A DNA stretch of 64,000 bases from Callaeas wilsoni (GCA_013398955.1 VWPU01023320.1:1-64000), one strand, 5' to 3'; shown: positions 1-14,400, counted from the first letter of the stretch. A program made the numbers and translations. Notes: generated by a model from the letters alone, not told the origin.

Positions 1-2752
1 CCCCCCCCCCAAGTCCCAAGTTGTACTTGTTTTCTTGCTTTGCTGGCAACAGGAATTTTACACAGTGGTCCTGTGCTGTCCCTATTTACCGTCCTAAGAA
101 CAGCAGTTTGCACATCAGTCACAGCAGCCAAGGCCGTATGAAGCTGTTAAAGGCACACCGTCATTCCGTTAACCCTGCAGAGCAATGTCTGACCACATCT
201 TGTGCCATCCACTCTTGCCTTCTGACCTGTTTGTTAGTTGACCTTTTCTTTCTTGAACTCTATATGGATAACACTGGATGTAGTTGCCACATGTACTCGC
301 TGTGGGAGTATCTGTAGTCTGTGGACCACGCTGGTCAGCACACAGCACTTAAATATTTCATTATCTACAAGACTTTGAAAAGAAGATACTCTTGAAAGTT
401 CTGTTAAGTTTTCTTAAACAAAAATTAAGGTAGTTTCTCAAACTAATGAAAATGGGTGTTAGAGTAGTGTAGTTGGGAAGATTTTTCTATGCAATTAGAA
501 ATTTCAAGTAAACTGACTTAAGTTGTTTTTCTTCCAATTTCTGACTTCAGTCCTGTAACAACTGAATGGCTTCTTCCACTAGGACTCTGGAGAGCATGTG
601 GCAGTTAATTTTCATCTTTGTGTTCAGAATGAGCAGAGCATACCATGGGCCGTTAATTACTACCTGCTCTAGTATTTCTGTTCCTTGCAAATCTGTTGAG
701 AATACTGTGGGCCACACACTAAGTAGTAAGGTTTTTTGGTGGGATAGGCACGGACATAACTTTAAAGAATAAATTCTTGGGTACAGAAACCCTTCTGTAA
801 TCTTAGGTAGAATGCTGCATGTCTTGCTTCTACATTTGTCCTATTAAAATCTTACTTTGTTTATTGCTGTGTTTTCAGGCAATGCAGTGCTTCATAGTTG
901 TTCTGTTCATTTACAGAACGAACTGTGCTAGCTTTCCTGATGCAGCTAGTGAAGGTTTGGAGATCTGACCTTGCTGCTGACCAAAGATTCGTTTAATTGC
1001 TTGTAGATGGCCTAAGCATAGCTCTTGTGGTGCCTCCGTGGCACTACAGTGGAGAAAAAAGGAGTTTATATTCAGTTTTCTGGAATTGTGCATCTTTTAG
1101 TCCTTCTTGTCTTCATCACCGCAAAGCTTATTAGCTAAGTGTAAGAGTACTCGTGAGTCTGCCGGTGCCTTGCAGTAAAGAATTCGCTTGAAACTACTCA
1201 GATGATATTTCAAATAAAGGACACTTGATAGTGGAAACTGCAGCAGACTTGTCTGTGACAGTGGCTAGACACAGTTGCAGGTATATAGGTATTAATTGAA
1301 AGCAGAGGCTCAAGCATTATATGTATGGGTAAAACCTTTGTTGTTTGATAACATTTTCTTATTAACAAATGAGAGCTACCAGGTAAAGCATGACTTTATG
1401 GCATTATGCACCATGTTCGAGTTTTGGAAGTATTGAATAACAGTAGAAATAGTGGTCAGGATTAAGCCTTCTTGCTTCCTTTAGATGGCTGTACAGGCTT
1501 TCATCCAGTGATGAAATGTTTTTCTCGGGTTTTTTTTGAATAGCTGATGCTAGAGGTACTGAAAAGTTTGAAAATTAGTCATATGTAGAACCTAAAATAG
1601 AAAACCAGTGGGAAATGCAAGGCCTTTGACAACAGTTCACTTTTAAAAATTGTTTTTCAGACCCTTTATCATTCATGTCTATCTGAAATACTTACTTTTC
1701 ACTTGAAAAAACTTAATGTAGTCCATTAGCTTTCAGTTTACTGCCCAGCCCCTCTTGTGCTGCTTCAGGATTTTTGAGTGCTATGCAGCCATTTCCTTCC
1801 GCTAGCGCTGAGCTCCGGGGCTGTGTCAGGAGCCCTGGTTTTGCCCCGGTGAGTCACCCTGTAAAACTGAAGCAGTCCCATGTGATTATTCACACACAAG
1901 ATTTGGGCTCATCTGTCTGTAAATAAGCATGTGCTTGTCTACCTTGTTTTTCCTGTAAACTGCTGAAGCAGTGAAAGCGCTTTCTAGGCATGTGCCCTTG
2001 ACACACGATGCTAAAAATAGGGCAGTTTGACATTGCTACAAACTCGCAGGCTTCCTAGTTGTCTAAAAAGTTGCTCCCCTATTTAAGCAATCATTTCAAT
2101 GGGCACGTTTTTGCTCAGAGATGTTCTGAGGTGGGTTTTTTCATGTCCTAATCTAATACGTAGAGCTTCCAAATTTATTTCTTCTGTGTACAAGCAAAGT
2201 TAGGGAGCATATCTGTAATGCTCTCAGTAACTTTTTATAATGTCACCGAAAGAGAGCAGAGGTGTGTTTCGGCCTTTTAGAGGCATCTGTGCCCTTTATG
2301 ATATTTGTGCTTTACTGAGTATTTTAAGCACTTATTTCACTTGTGAAGTCATATTGCTGTCTTTTGTGCTGGTTGTTGTTGCCATTACTGAAACTACTTC
2401 AGATGTGGTTGACACCTTGTTAAAAGAATAATCAGTTATATTAGCCAAAGCTGGTCTATTTTTGACTGCGCTTTTGTCATACCTTTCTTCCAAAAAAGCT
2501 GAACTAGTTAAGCCCCTGAAAGCCTTTCATGCAGTTTTACTGGCGTGACACTGGGTGCACTATGTGAAGGTTGCTGTAATTCCCTCAGATGTGTTCCACA
2601 AAACTTGTGCTTTGGACCCGTGTGCTGTGCTGTGACACCATGTGGTGTTTGCCACTGGTGGTTCAGGAAGCAATTCCTCAGAGCACAGCCTGGTTGAAGC
2701 ACAAAGCCTGCATTTGGATCCTGATCCTCAGACACAACTCTCTGTGCTGGGA

Positions 2753-2807
2753 GTGGGAAGGGGGATGTTCAGAGCTGAGTATGTGAGGCCAGGGGGAAGG
2801 GGAGGGG
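2753..2807 (+). other. G-rich tract with quadruplex potential
   Basis: Five runs of three to five G (GGG at 2754, GGGGG around 2760, 2792-2796, 2799-2802 and 2804-2807) lie on the sense strand, the last three closely spaced. The first two are separated from the rest by about 30 bases, so a compact quadruplex is possible but not certain. Confidence 0.4.
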
Positions 2808-4616
2808 AAGAGAGATTTATTTTAACTAACTGAAAGCTTAATGTAGCTTCCTTCCTTCCCTGCTTCCTTTGCCCCCTGCTTTACCTTTACAGTAAGAGCA
2901 TACAATAGTTTGTGTGTCTTTATATTTGCTGCCCAAAAGAAATGGGTGGGTTTGCCCCAGACTGTCCCCGTGGCGTGCCTGTGCCATGTGGTGTGGCAGT
3001 GGTGTGAGCATGGCACAGGCAAAGCAGGCTCTGAGCCGGGGAGAGCGCTGGTGGCGGTTGCTGTGTGAGTGAGGACTCTGTTCATCCCCCAGCCCAGGGA
3101 GTGGAAACATGTTCGTCTGGCAGTCCTGAAAACTCTGCAGCAGCAGAAACGTGGTGTGTGGGGGGCAGGCCTGGCTGAGCAAGCAGCATCCGTGGGCCAG
3201 GGATAGGCTGTGAAAATGTAAGAGACGGGAACAAGCACTGATTTTGGTAGGGCAGGGCTTTGCTTTGCTAGGTTGGTGCTGATGAGAGAGCAGTAGTCTA
3301 TCTCATGGCTTACTCACGTGGCCTTGCCAATCAGCCTCCTGTTCTCTTGGTGTGGTTGTAGCCAGCTTACAACTCAGCAGATCCGCTGCTCTAGGTGGAG
3401 AAATTACCTGTGCCCCTTCTCTCTCTCCGTTCCCTCATATACATCCACAGGCTCAAGATTCCCTCGGGCCTTTCTCTTGTAGCTGGTATGACTGCAAGTC
3501 TTTCAGTTGTTTCTTGGAGGTCATGTTTTGTGGGCTTTGGAGGGCTCTCATTCCTGTGCTGCAGATGCCTTCAAAGCAGTTTATGTGTTTTTTAAGTGGT
3601 GGCACGTGGAGAGTGACCAATGCTGTGGGGAAAGACCTGATGGGACTAGCCAGATAGATTGAAGACCCAGAGGTTCCATGCTGGGAAGCAGCATTTGCAG
3701 GGAGCCTTGGCTCTGCAAATATAATTTGGCTTATGCCAAAATGATTGCCCCTTCAAACAGAATCGCTCTTAGGTCTTGCACTATATCCTGCCTTATACCA
3801 ACATTTAGTGCTGCACGGAATTTCTTGACGCTTACATCCATGAAGCTCTTGAGTGACTTTCGCTTTAAAATAATCCGAGATCCTTGAGAAAATGAATGTT
3901 TAGTCTCTGTACTTCATCATTCTCTATTGCTTTAGAAGCAGAACTGAGGAGTTTGCAAGCTGCGCTTAGTTTCTTTCCCAGCTTGAGCCACTATAAAGAA
4001 CAAGTTACACGGCATTAAAAGACAGAGACCAGGCTGTAAAGCAGTACAAATTAAGCTGTGCATTTCTAAATCATGAATAATTCTGAAAACCCTGTTGTAC
4101 GAGAGAAATGCATGTCCCTGCATTTTTGAATCAGACACAGAAACAGCGTATGGCTGGGACAAAGAAAAGGGGAGGAACGTGACTCATGATGCATGAAAAT
4201 ATATAATTCACTGCAGTCTTTCACAGCTCATAAGCAACAATCTAACAGGAGAAGAAACACAGCTTAAAATAAAAAATCTAAGCATGAAAGGGCTTCCTCT
4301 GTTGGGATCCAACAGGTTGACACCCTTGCTGGGGTGGCTGCACAGCTTTGTAAGCGGTGCCTGGACTCACTTGGTGAGATTTGTGACCAGCCACCCTCTC
4401 CAACCTCTCATCCCATTGTCACCATCTGCAATGGCTCTTGGCATCAGGTGCCATGGCTTGGCCAGAGCTGCAGTGTCAAGCCGCTGTGCAGGAGAACGTG
4501 GGCTGCTGCTGGTGAAGCTGCAGGTGCACATCTGGCTCCCACCTTAGGCTTTCTCCCTCCTCTCTCCTGGTTACAAGGCAGCCTCTCTGTTCTTTCTGCT
4601 CACGTGCTCAATTCAC

Positions 4617-4742
4617 TCGGAGGTGCGGGGCAAAGGGCAGCTGTGCCGGCTGCCCACTCCCGGGCGTTCCTGCGTGGGAAGCCGTGGGGTCTGGTTTTGC
4701 TCGTGTGTGCTGGGAGCGCAGCCTCCTCGGCACGGACGAGCG
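4617..4742. other. CpG-dense GC-rich patch in intron 3
   Basis: Thirteen CpG fall within about 126 bases, with CCCGGGCG and several GCG words, in an intron otherwise poor in CpG. It is shorter than a normal CpG island. There is no TATA box or adjoining exon. It could be a small internal promoter, an enhancer core or a GC-rich relic. Confidence 0.45.
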
Positions 4743-7700
4743 TTGCAGGGCATGAGCTCATTTTCATGACACTTCACACAGCTGTGTGAGGCTGAACTGC
4801 ACTATCTTGTCGCCAGCTTTGCGGTCTTTTGAGCTTTTCTGGGGAAGTTATTGTTGTAAACAGGCATGTGCTTCACATATATGGTTTTGTGCTGGTGTTT
4901 TTAATGAGGGAAGAACATTACACGCCCCACCAGTAACGTGCGTTTGCAGTCGTTACACAGATGGCCGTATCCTCACATGGTCTGGTTCATACCAGATTTA
5001 CAACTGCGTGTTCATTATTAGATTTGGAGCTGTGCGTGAGTGCTGTTCGTATAGTTGCCTGCATATTTGAAGTTTGCATAGATACAATTCTTCTTGGTGA
5101 TGCCTGGCAGAGAACTGTGCAGCTTTCTTTACTTAGCAGCTGACACGGGGCAAAAAATAAACCCCAATATACTTGTTGTGAGAGTTTGATTTTCTAAAGC
5201 CAAATAAGTAAGATTGGACACACTTTTGAGGATCTAGAATATTTGCTATCTCTGCTGGGAAGGGTGGGGTGCTGAGATCTTCTGCTGGCTGACTTGTTCT
5301 GGATTATGGAATTTAAGTCTTGACATCCAAGTTAGAAAACGGTATGCTTTTTTGTAGCTGATTGGTGGTTTGTAACCACTGTGACAGCACAACTTATACT
5401 TGCACGGGGTAGTTTAGAGGTATACACAATGGAGCATTTATTCAGTTTTTATTATTATTGGCCAGTGCGAAGAGGTGATTGTATTTTACACGAAAAACCA
5501 GAATATTTCAGCCTCTCCATGCATAATTTACCACTTGGAATTTTGTAATTATGGTTCTAGTTAAGCTTGCAGTTGGTAACTCCAGAACTTGAACCGTTTG
5601 CCTTCTCTCTAATGGTTAGAAAATGAGTGCTTAATTGAAAGGTTTAGAGTGACCGATGACTGCTCTTTCTCCGTGGTATAACAAATAAAGGACAGGCATA
5701 CAGATAGTTTCCTGCCTGGTATGCTCACAGCACTTCTTGGGAGTCATTGCTGGTGATGTGTACTTACATATCGCAGTGAAACCTTTTTGGAGCTTTGAAG
5801 CTAGAATTGCAAGTTTTTCCTCAAACTTTTTAAAGGAAATTTATTAAAAACTTTATTTTCCAAAGCTGACTATGGCTAAGCATTAAGAGATTTTGTAGTT
5901 TGTGCTATTGCATCTTGATGCACCTCTGTTACAAACTTGGGTTGTTGCCTGTTGTGTTCATGGCACTGCCACAAGTGGTAGGGAGTTCTCATGTTGTCAC
6001 TTGCTGTTCTGTACTACTCTGACTGTTTTTCATGGTCGGTTCCCATTACCATATTTAGAGGCTTTTTCTTAAGGCAAAACATTATATTTAAAAAATGTCA
6101 GCCTCCAAACCTCTAAACCAAACCTTCAGTATCTTTTTTTATTTACAGCTGCAATCAGCTCCATGTAACTTTAGCATCCACCAGCTCTAGAGCTTTGTTT
6201 TCCCTTTTTCTTCAAATCACTGCACACCTACTTGATACTTCTACAATGCTTTTAATTTCCATTTAAGAACACAATAGAAAGTAGATTTGGAAAAACTAAA
6301 GAGAAGAAAAAATAAATCCTTGTAATACTGTTTTTTTCTTACATATTTTGTATTTCAAGGGTGTGTTTACACAGCTGTACATATTTGTTCCTGCAGCATG
6401 TGAACTGTATAAAAGATGGATGATAATGTTTTGTGCGTATGCACTCATGTACAGTTTTATATTAACAAATTATATTTTGCTTTATGACCCCATTTCTGTC
6501 TTTTAATGCTGCATAACTTGCACTTCATAGTTGGATCAAACTGAGAACAAAACCAAAGAGCTTGCAAACACCTTGGTACTGTTTCTAAAGCAATAGAGAA
6601 CGATTAAGCGCAGAATCTAAGCATTCATTTTCTGGAGTATCTTGGATGATTTAAAAGTGATATTTATTCAAGGATTTGATGAATATAGGCTTACTCTACA
6701 CCCGTTACTGATATATCAAATTATATTTGTAGAGACAAGAGTTTTAACAGATGATATTTTCCCAGTGCTGAGTGGAATGGCTGTAGGTATTTCCCTTTAC
6801 TTCACACTGCTACCTCTTTTGGGATGAACATCCTCCTCTCTGCTACTTCTGTCATGTTAGTCTCTTTACCCAAGTGTCTCTCTGGAGGCCTGGGTTTGCT
6901 CTATGTGTGCCATTGTAAGAAGCAGGCGGATGACTTTGCAGGTATTGCCAGCAGGAGAAGTAAAACCTGACCAAGAAAGACCTAAGGCCATTGAGCCTTT
7001 CCGCTGCCTTTCATGAAGATGAAAGTCTTCAAGTGCATAAAATGTTTCAGGACCTGTTGTGAAATGGTAGAAGCCTTAATAAGTATAAAATCTGTAGTGG
7101 TGGATGTCTAAAAGTCATCCATACTCCAGTTGTACAGATTCAAAGGCTGACTTGAAATCACTGAGGTGTAGATGACTGTGCCTTATGCTGGGTGAAGTGA
7201 CCTCGTGTATAGACCTTGAATAGCTCTAGTGATGGTGTTTCATATAGCTATTTACAGAATTTAGGAGTCCCACCAAAAGCCAAAACCAACTTCAGTCTAA
7301 TGCATCAGACTAGTCTTGGTTCTGACACCAGGTAGCTGCAGTTTTCACGGGGCGAGGTCTAGATTTGGTCTTCAGCTGCAGTCCTACTGTGACATGAACA
7401 CTGGTGGTTGGATTGACTGGACTCAGCAGATACTGAAGGCCAGTGAAAGTGTTTGAACTTTAAGCCAATGCTCTGTGCATGCAACTTTGTGTGTGTTCAT
7501 GTTGGCATTGTCCTCTTTGAAATAGTGTGTGTGGGGAAAACACCACGGGTGCCTCATTATTAAGATAAGGGAGCACAAGTACAGGTGTGTACATGTCCAA
7601 AGTACGGTTCTCAGGTCTCAGAGTACAGTATTTCTGTCTTATAAAAAGATGTACACAAAGCCTACTGTGTACTGTAAGGCTACTGTACGTCTTTTCCTAA

Positions 7701-7883
7701 ATTAGTAACTTTTGGTGCTGTAAAACTGTCCCTGGTAGACCTGCTCTCAGCTGCTGATGGGAGTTCTAGCCACATTTTTTGTTTTGCCTGAGGAATATTT
7801 CGTTATGAATACCTTTAGGAGGCCAACTTGAACTATATTTATAATAATAAACACAACCCTTTGACAAGACTCTGAATTCAGTA

Positions 7884-8423
7884 AACAATATTCCATATGT
7901 CCTACCAGACTGAGATGTCACTTTTTAAATGAACCAATTGTGAGTGAAGTGACCAGTATGAATCCTGTGCTAATGCTGTGCAGAGCTCTTTGAGATGTGC
8001 GTGCTGTGAACACATCCCACAGCCTATATTTTTACGCCTGAAGCAGCTTCTCAAGTCAGCTTGCTCTTCCATGCTGAGTCCTGCTATCCTGCAAGTAGGA
8101 GGGGTATGAATGAATATGTATAGTATGTTGTGTGTGTAGATATGCATTTGTACACAGTAGAAGGAAGCTATTTTAACTTCTAGAAAAAGTATATAGTCAG
8201 CTGCACACATTCAGGCACAAGCAGCTGCAATCCACATCTGTAGCAGTGGCAGTGAAGACCTATACAGGAGTGTGGAGAGAAATGGGGGGCTGGACTGTTT
8301 CTGTGAACAAATTTAAGTTATTCCAAGGATGGATTTGCTTAGACTTACATCTGTCAACTGCCAAAACTAGTTTGAATGTTTTTCTAAGAGGTTTCTAGGA
8401 GAACAATATTCCATATGTCCTAC
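7884..8423 (+). repeat. exact 22-base direct repeat, 518 bp apart
   Basis: The same 22 bases, beginning aacaatattcc and ending catatgtcctac, occur at 7884-7905 and 8402-8423. The flanks do not match beyond a few bases. In unique intronic sequence a 22-base exact match this close is unlikely by chance; it may be a target duplication, a microhomology-driven local duplication or a motif. Confidence 0.75.
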
Positions 8424-11400
8424 TTAGGCGAATGTACTAACACAGTTAATATGACAAGTATCTTCACTAGCTTAAGGTTTTTCTTGTTAAAGCTTGCTTT
8501 TAGCATTTCTCCTGTGATGGAAAGCCAGCTAAAGGTGTTACCTGTACCATAACAAGAAACAGATGAGAGGAAGTGGGTAATGCTTATTTGTTGACTTTTA
8601 AAAAAATTAGACCAAGTATTTATGTAACATGTAGTCACAGATGTAGTCAAGAGTGCAGATAAATTAGGGTTCCTTTTCCTAGAATTTGGACAGAGATCTC
8701 TTGAATTATTATTTCCTCATTTCTTGTCTGAAGATATAAAAATACCACAAGCACTGAAGGTTTTAACGAGAGTTTTAATGCAGCCAAAACAGTAACGAAC
8801 ATCATCTTATACAGGCATTGTTGTTCAGAGACTTAGGTTCTCTATTAGTGTCATGTTAGAATTTCTCTGTTAGCTAGATATTGGGAATAAAATTACTTAC
8901 AGAGGTAACTTTTTTACTTAAAAAACCCAAAATGGGTAGGGGTGAGGTAGAGGACAAGAGAAGTAAGTGATTTCTGATTCCCCCCTGGAAAGCCTACTGG
9001 TTGGTTATCTCATGTTAGATCCCTTCACATATGATGCCCTGTTCTTATAAACGTACTGAGAGGAAATTTTGTCCTCTAGTTTTAGGCGAGACTCACAGAA
9101 GGAAAACAAAAAAAAAAAACATTAAAAAAGGCACTGTAAGTTGGCATTGAGATGACTTCAAGGGAAAGACTGAGAGTGGAGCAGTTGGTGCATCACTCCA
9201 GAAGGCCTGGTCTTTTTCTCCTCTAGAAATAGGTTGCTGATATTTTTGTGGATGTCCATTCTTGTGAGGATTCTTTTGAAAGGGTCAAGGAAAAAAATAC
9301 CAGGCAAACTGAAAGTAAAATCTGTCTTGTCTGTCTCTGAGCATGCAGAAATGAACATTAAATGAACCCGTTTATAAATTTAACCTTAGAAGACTCCAGT
9401 TAACTGAAATTGGATATCTAAGACTGTGTATCTAAACGGTTGCCAGAAAAAGGAGGGTCCAAGGTAATTTCTAGAAGTTAAGTCTATTTGTGATAATGCC
9501 CGATGTGCACTTTAGGAGCTGTTCTGCAATAGCCATTGCTGATAGAGATTAAGGGGTAGGAGACAATGCAAGGAATAAAGCTTGCGTGTTTCCTTGTCAC
9601 CATCTATTCATATTTTCAGAGCATTAACCCTGAGGTGATTCCTTTATCATATTGGAAGACATGAGAGCCTTTATTAACCATAAAGAGGGCACACCCTGTG
9701 CATGTTGTAGTGTGCAGAGGCAAAGTGTGTCTGCCTTAATTGCGCTTTTTGCTCCTGAGCACCACAGAACCGGGCTGGAATGTGACAAGGGGAGAATCTG
9801 GGTTGGGTTTTCCCCTGATTCTTCAGGGAAAAACTAATGTGATCATCAAAATGTGTGGAACTATTTGCTTTTTTCTTGTGAAAGCTCACTATTGCTGATA
9901 AGGTTACATGCAGAAATTTTCCTGCATGCTAGTTGGGAATACCAGCAGATAAGTTGGAGCCCGCAGCTAAGATGAGCATGTTGGAGTGTCTGTTTACAAA
10001 TCAAATATTGGCCTGGCATGGCCTGCCCTGGCAGCAGAGCTGTGTGTGCACTAAAATTAAAGAGGAGGCTGGAAAGGGAGACATTCCTCATGTTCTGGGC
10101 TGGTCTCATTGGTTCAGCAGCATGTACCACTACTGTGCTGCTGGCAGGGTAGTCAGCACAACTACAGTAGCACATTGTGCACTGGTGGGTAAGAGCTCAA
10201 CAATAAGGGACTGGAAAAGACCACTTTCCTCTGGAGAGGGTTTTAGAAGGCTGAATATTACCAAAATAATATCACAAAGCTATATAATCTGAAAAGCAAC
10301 TGAAGTGACTGCTCTTGATCTGCTGCCAGACCTCATGGGGTATTGCTTTCCACAGGCTGCTGCAGCACACTTGGCCATGTTACCCCATCCCATAATTTTT
10401 TTCTGCCCTAACTGAGCTTACTATTTGTGCTGATTTGAAAGTTAAGCATGCTCTCAAGTAAGCAGAGGGAAAAGTGATTTTACTGTTGCTATGTGGCAGA
10501 ATGGCCAAATGCTTGCATGTATTTTTGGGGTGGTACGGAGTGTTTAGACTTTAAATTCTAGCCAAGGGTGTTCAGGTTTCTAAGCTTGCCTCTGTGCCTG
10601 GCAGCAGCTCCTCTAGTGTTGTCAGCCCTGCTGCCAGGGATGTTGTGATGTCCTGGAGGGGACAATATGGCAGCCTGTTAATCTGAAACTCTCAGATTCA
10701 TTTAAAGTCAAAGACCTTAAATGTTGGTAAAAGGTCCTCAATGAGTGGAACATTTTCTCTTTTAAAAGTAAACAAACCCTGTGATGTCCTCGGCTTCTCC
10801 TCCTGGCTTGCAGTTTGGAGCAGTAAGTCAGCAGAAAGGTGCCGTTTGTAGTGCTTCCAGGAGCTGTGCTGGTGCAGAAGCCTGTTCTCCACATTCACTG
10901 TCCATGTTTTATTTAGAGCTTCTGACACATTCTCGTTGCTTACTGGGAAGTTTGCTTCTAGTTTCACAGGGGAAGAGGGTGGTTTGGGCTTTTGTGTTTG
11001 TTTTCTTGGCATTTTAAATATTTTTCCTCTCCCCTGGGATGCTGTGCTCTGTGTCTTGTGGTCTTTATTCATAATTTAAGAACCTGTCTTTATAGTAGAA
11101 TGTGTGCAACCAGACTCACCTTTACTCAGTTGACGCATGTCTGAAGACCATCTTGGAGTACCTCTGTGCTTAGCACAGCTCTGCTGTGCTTTATCAGAGG
11201 GTCTTGTCTGTCATGCTTCTGAGTCTCCACTCGGCTCCCCTGCTTTCAAGTATCTGGGTGATGAAAATCATGTTGTCAGTGTTGTCTTGTGTTTTCTGGC
11301 TTTAAGCCTTCTGGTATATGACTGTTTAAGCATGCTGAGCTGTTTCCATCTCCCTGAAACCAAGCATCAGGGAGTGTGGTGTGAGTAAGGGTATGTGGCT

Positions 11401-14400
11401 ATAAGGGAGTGTGTATTAGGTGACTTCTAAGCCTTCTGCTACTGTGTTTCTCCATTTTTCTCATTTGTGTTCATCCTATGTTCCTTTGCACCAAAAAGCT
11501 GCTCTTGTGTGTCGTCACTGACCTGGGATCCTGATCTTCCTATTTGCTCCCTTCTCTGACCTGGTTGTGATGAAGCTTGTCCCTAAAGTCCGTTGTAGAG
11601 ATTTTTTTGGATGGCTTTCATTATGCCCCTCATTTTGCAGGCACCTCTAATACTTACTACTTCCACAGTAGCTAGAGACCTCACCCATGTCTCTTCCTAC
11701 AAGGCACAGATCAAGTTCCCTCAGAAATGTCTCCTGACCACTCCTGCCTCCCTCTTCACCTCCATCCCCAGAAGAGCTGGCAATGGCTGGCCTCTGGTCC
11801 TTGTGTCCATCCATCCTCCCCAGCCTCCCAGCTAGGCTGCACTTCCTTCAGCACCCGGGCTTCCTGTTCTTCACTTTGCTGTCTGGGCAGCTCTTGGCTA
11901 CGCCTGCAGGCTCTCTGGGCTACCCTGGTTTGGTGCTGCTTGTCATGCACGGTTGCTGATCTCATGCTAGAGCACCGCTAATGATTCAAAATAAAGATTT
12001 CCCCTGTTCTAGCAGTCTCCTACTACTGCTCTCTGCATCTTCTTGCTATCCTGAGCTCTGAATAGAATGTTCATTCTCATCCAGATGCCATGAGCAAGGA
12101 TTTCAAGAGATGTGGCTCCTTAAATATGCAACAGGCGAATAACCAAGATTTCTTAGTTCCTCTTACACCACCTACTCTCTCTTTCCATGTCAATAGCAAA
12201 GCACTGAAGTACTCTTTCCCTCAGTGCCTAAAAATCTAATTCCCCTTCTGTTGGGCTGAGTATTTAGCTATGAATCAGTGAAAAATCAGAATGAAGTGTG
12301 CATTCATACAGGCGTATACTGGGATTTACACTCCTACTTCCCTTATTTTAAACAGTGCTGGCTTTTTAAATGTCAAAAAATTTAAATTTTAAGTTTTTTT
12401 AAGGAGGAGTTGTTTTGACAAGGGAAGATAGTTTATTGTACAGTAAATGTGAAAGCGGTGAATGGCAAACAACTTCTCCATGCTCTGCAGTGTTCTTCAC
12501 CTTTACTCTTAAATTTTACTGTTACAGACTGTTTTTATTAATGTTCAGAGAAATGTTGTTGTAGAGAGTTACAGTATTTTCAGCAGAGGATAGCTTGTGC
12601 AGCTACTTATGGAGCAACAGTGAAACACAACTTCAGCCTCTTATTCAAATATTTGCAGTGCCTGTTCAGAGCATAAGAAAGAGGGTGCATCAAAGCTGAG
12701 TCCAGGCTTCTGGAAAATAGCAGGTTTGTGTTGATGGGTTTTCCTTAAAACCAAGTATATCAGTCTAGCACCTGGTGTAACCAAACTGCTCAGGTGCTTG
12801 CACAAGGATGGCTTTGGCAAAGGACTGCTCTGCTGAATAAAAGAAGAGCAAACACCCCAAAACCATATGTCATTCACGTTATTTAATATTCCCTCTTTCC
12901 TCTGAATCCCAATGCTTGTAAGGAATTAGAGTAGGGTTTTTTCAGGTCTGTACAATTATAGAGTAATAATTACTGCAGAGTGAGTGCAACAGTGTCAACT
13001 TGCCTCCTTTGTAATTGCATTTCTCTTGTTTTCCCTTTAAAATTAGGGAAAACATTCTGATTTTATTAATAATGTGGTTGAACAATAAACTTCAAAGTTT
13101 GAGAGCTTGCTGGAGACTGAATACATTCTGCAAGGCTGCAAATGGAAAACTCACTACTTTGTAGAAGGCCGTGAATGCAAGTAGATGGAAGCAAAGATCA
13201 CTCTTATACCCTTGGTGTAATTAACTCATTTAATTGTGGCCCTTCTCCTTGAATTGTTCAAGTCATCTTACTCTTAGACTGCTCCTTCTAAACTGACTCT
13301 TGAAAGTAATTCATAGTCCATAAGCTGTCAGCTAATACTCAGCATTCACACTCTGAATTGTTTTGTTTTGGTGTATATATAGGTCAAATGGTATTAACAT
13401 AGTGCATCCCTTGAAATCTAAATTTCTAGTTTAGATAATTGCATTCAAAAGTTTGTGGCTATTTGTAAACAGCCTCTTAAACTTTACCTGTCAGTTTAGT
13501 GCATGAGTTGGCCTTAATACTGGGATTCTTTAAGGTAGACTTGAAAATCTCATAGATCTTGGTAAATTTGTGTTTAAGAGAATTTCATTACAATATTTCT
13601 TTAAGAGGGGTTTTAGTAACTTGGTTTTGAGTGTTTAAAATATGTACACCTTAATTTTTATGACTATCTGAGTGATTAGGTAGCTACTAAATTATGTGTT
13701 TTACTAGAGAAATTTTGTGCACTCAAAAATCCTATGTTTCCCCTTTGCTCCAAGGTTCATGCTTTTGAAGTCTGAAGGCTTTGACAGCATGTAATTGTTG
13801 TTGTTTGCAAAGCTCTCATCTCTTTGTTAGCACTGTGGAGGTCTTTACTATGGATTTTATTTCAATTCAGTTCTGCAGCTCAAGTAACTCAAGGACTTAA
13901 GGTGGTGTACTTGTTCTACCAGGATCACTCCTCTTGCTATAAAGTATATATATAACTTTTGCTTTTGTTTGATCCCAGGCTTCAGTTCTTGAGTCATGCT
14001 ACAACTCCTCTCCACTTACTTTTTTTCAGTGCCCACTCCTCACAGTAAGGAGTAGGTAAGGTTGTCCTCTTTCCTGCCCTCTCCCTGGAAGTAGCCATAC
14101 AAACTAGGTGAGGTGGGTTTAAAAAGAAAGGAAAAAGTCTTCTCCAGCTGTGGGGATTGACTCGCGTCACTTCAGGTAGAGCTGTTACAACTGCTTGGGT
14201 AACTGGGCTGCCGCATGGGTTATGGGACAGCTACTGATGGTCTGCACTCAGGGGCAGGAGTTTTGTCATGCCAGCATATCTAGGGAAGAGAGGTATGTGA
14301 CGTGCATGGATGGCTTGAGGGAAAGTTTTGGATGAGGATATCCAGCAACGCAGCCCATGTGTCTGTAAGCCTCTGTAAACGCGGATAACAATTCCCTCCC

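Larger units (their letters stand above)
1..7860 (+). other. IGF2BP3: IGF2BP3 intron 3, 5' portion visible
   Basis: This is non-coding sequence upstream of exon 4, read as intron 3 because exon 4 begins at an exon-3/4 type junction in phase 0. I looked for exon 2 and exon 3 (encoding the end of RRM1 and the LQIRNIPPHLQWE segment) and did not see them, so they should lie before position 1. The stretch opens with a run of ten C. It holds a G-rich tract near 2753-2807 and a CpG-rich patch at 4617-4742. Frames of 60 to 151 codons occur on both strands but none resembles a known protein or is bounded by convincing splice sites. No interspersed repeat is recognisable to me here. Confidence 0.75.

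Noticed and set aside
1..10. Run of ten C at the window start
   Set aside because: Low-complexity edge sequence, perhaps part of a longer tract cut by the window; nothing can be concluded.
2822..3238. 138-codon minus-strand frame rich in His, Thr and Cys
   Set aside because: A GC-rich intronic segment with open frames on both strands; no recognisable domain.
4334..4789. 151-codon open frame in intron 3
   Set aside because: It overlaps the GC-rich patch, where stop codons are rare; composition is unlike a known protein and no splice or promoter context supports it.
9108..9119. A12 tract as a retroposon tail
   Set aside because: No upstream element body or target duplication was seen; treated as a homopolymer.
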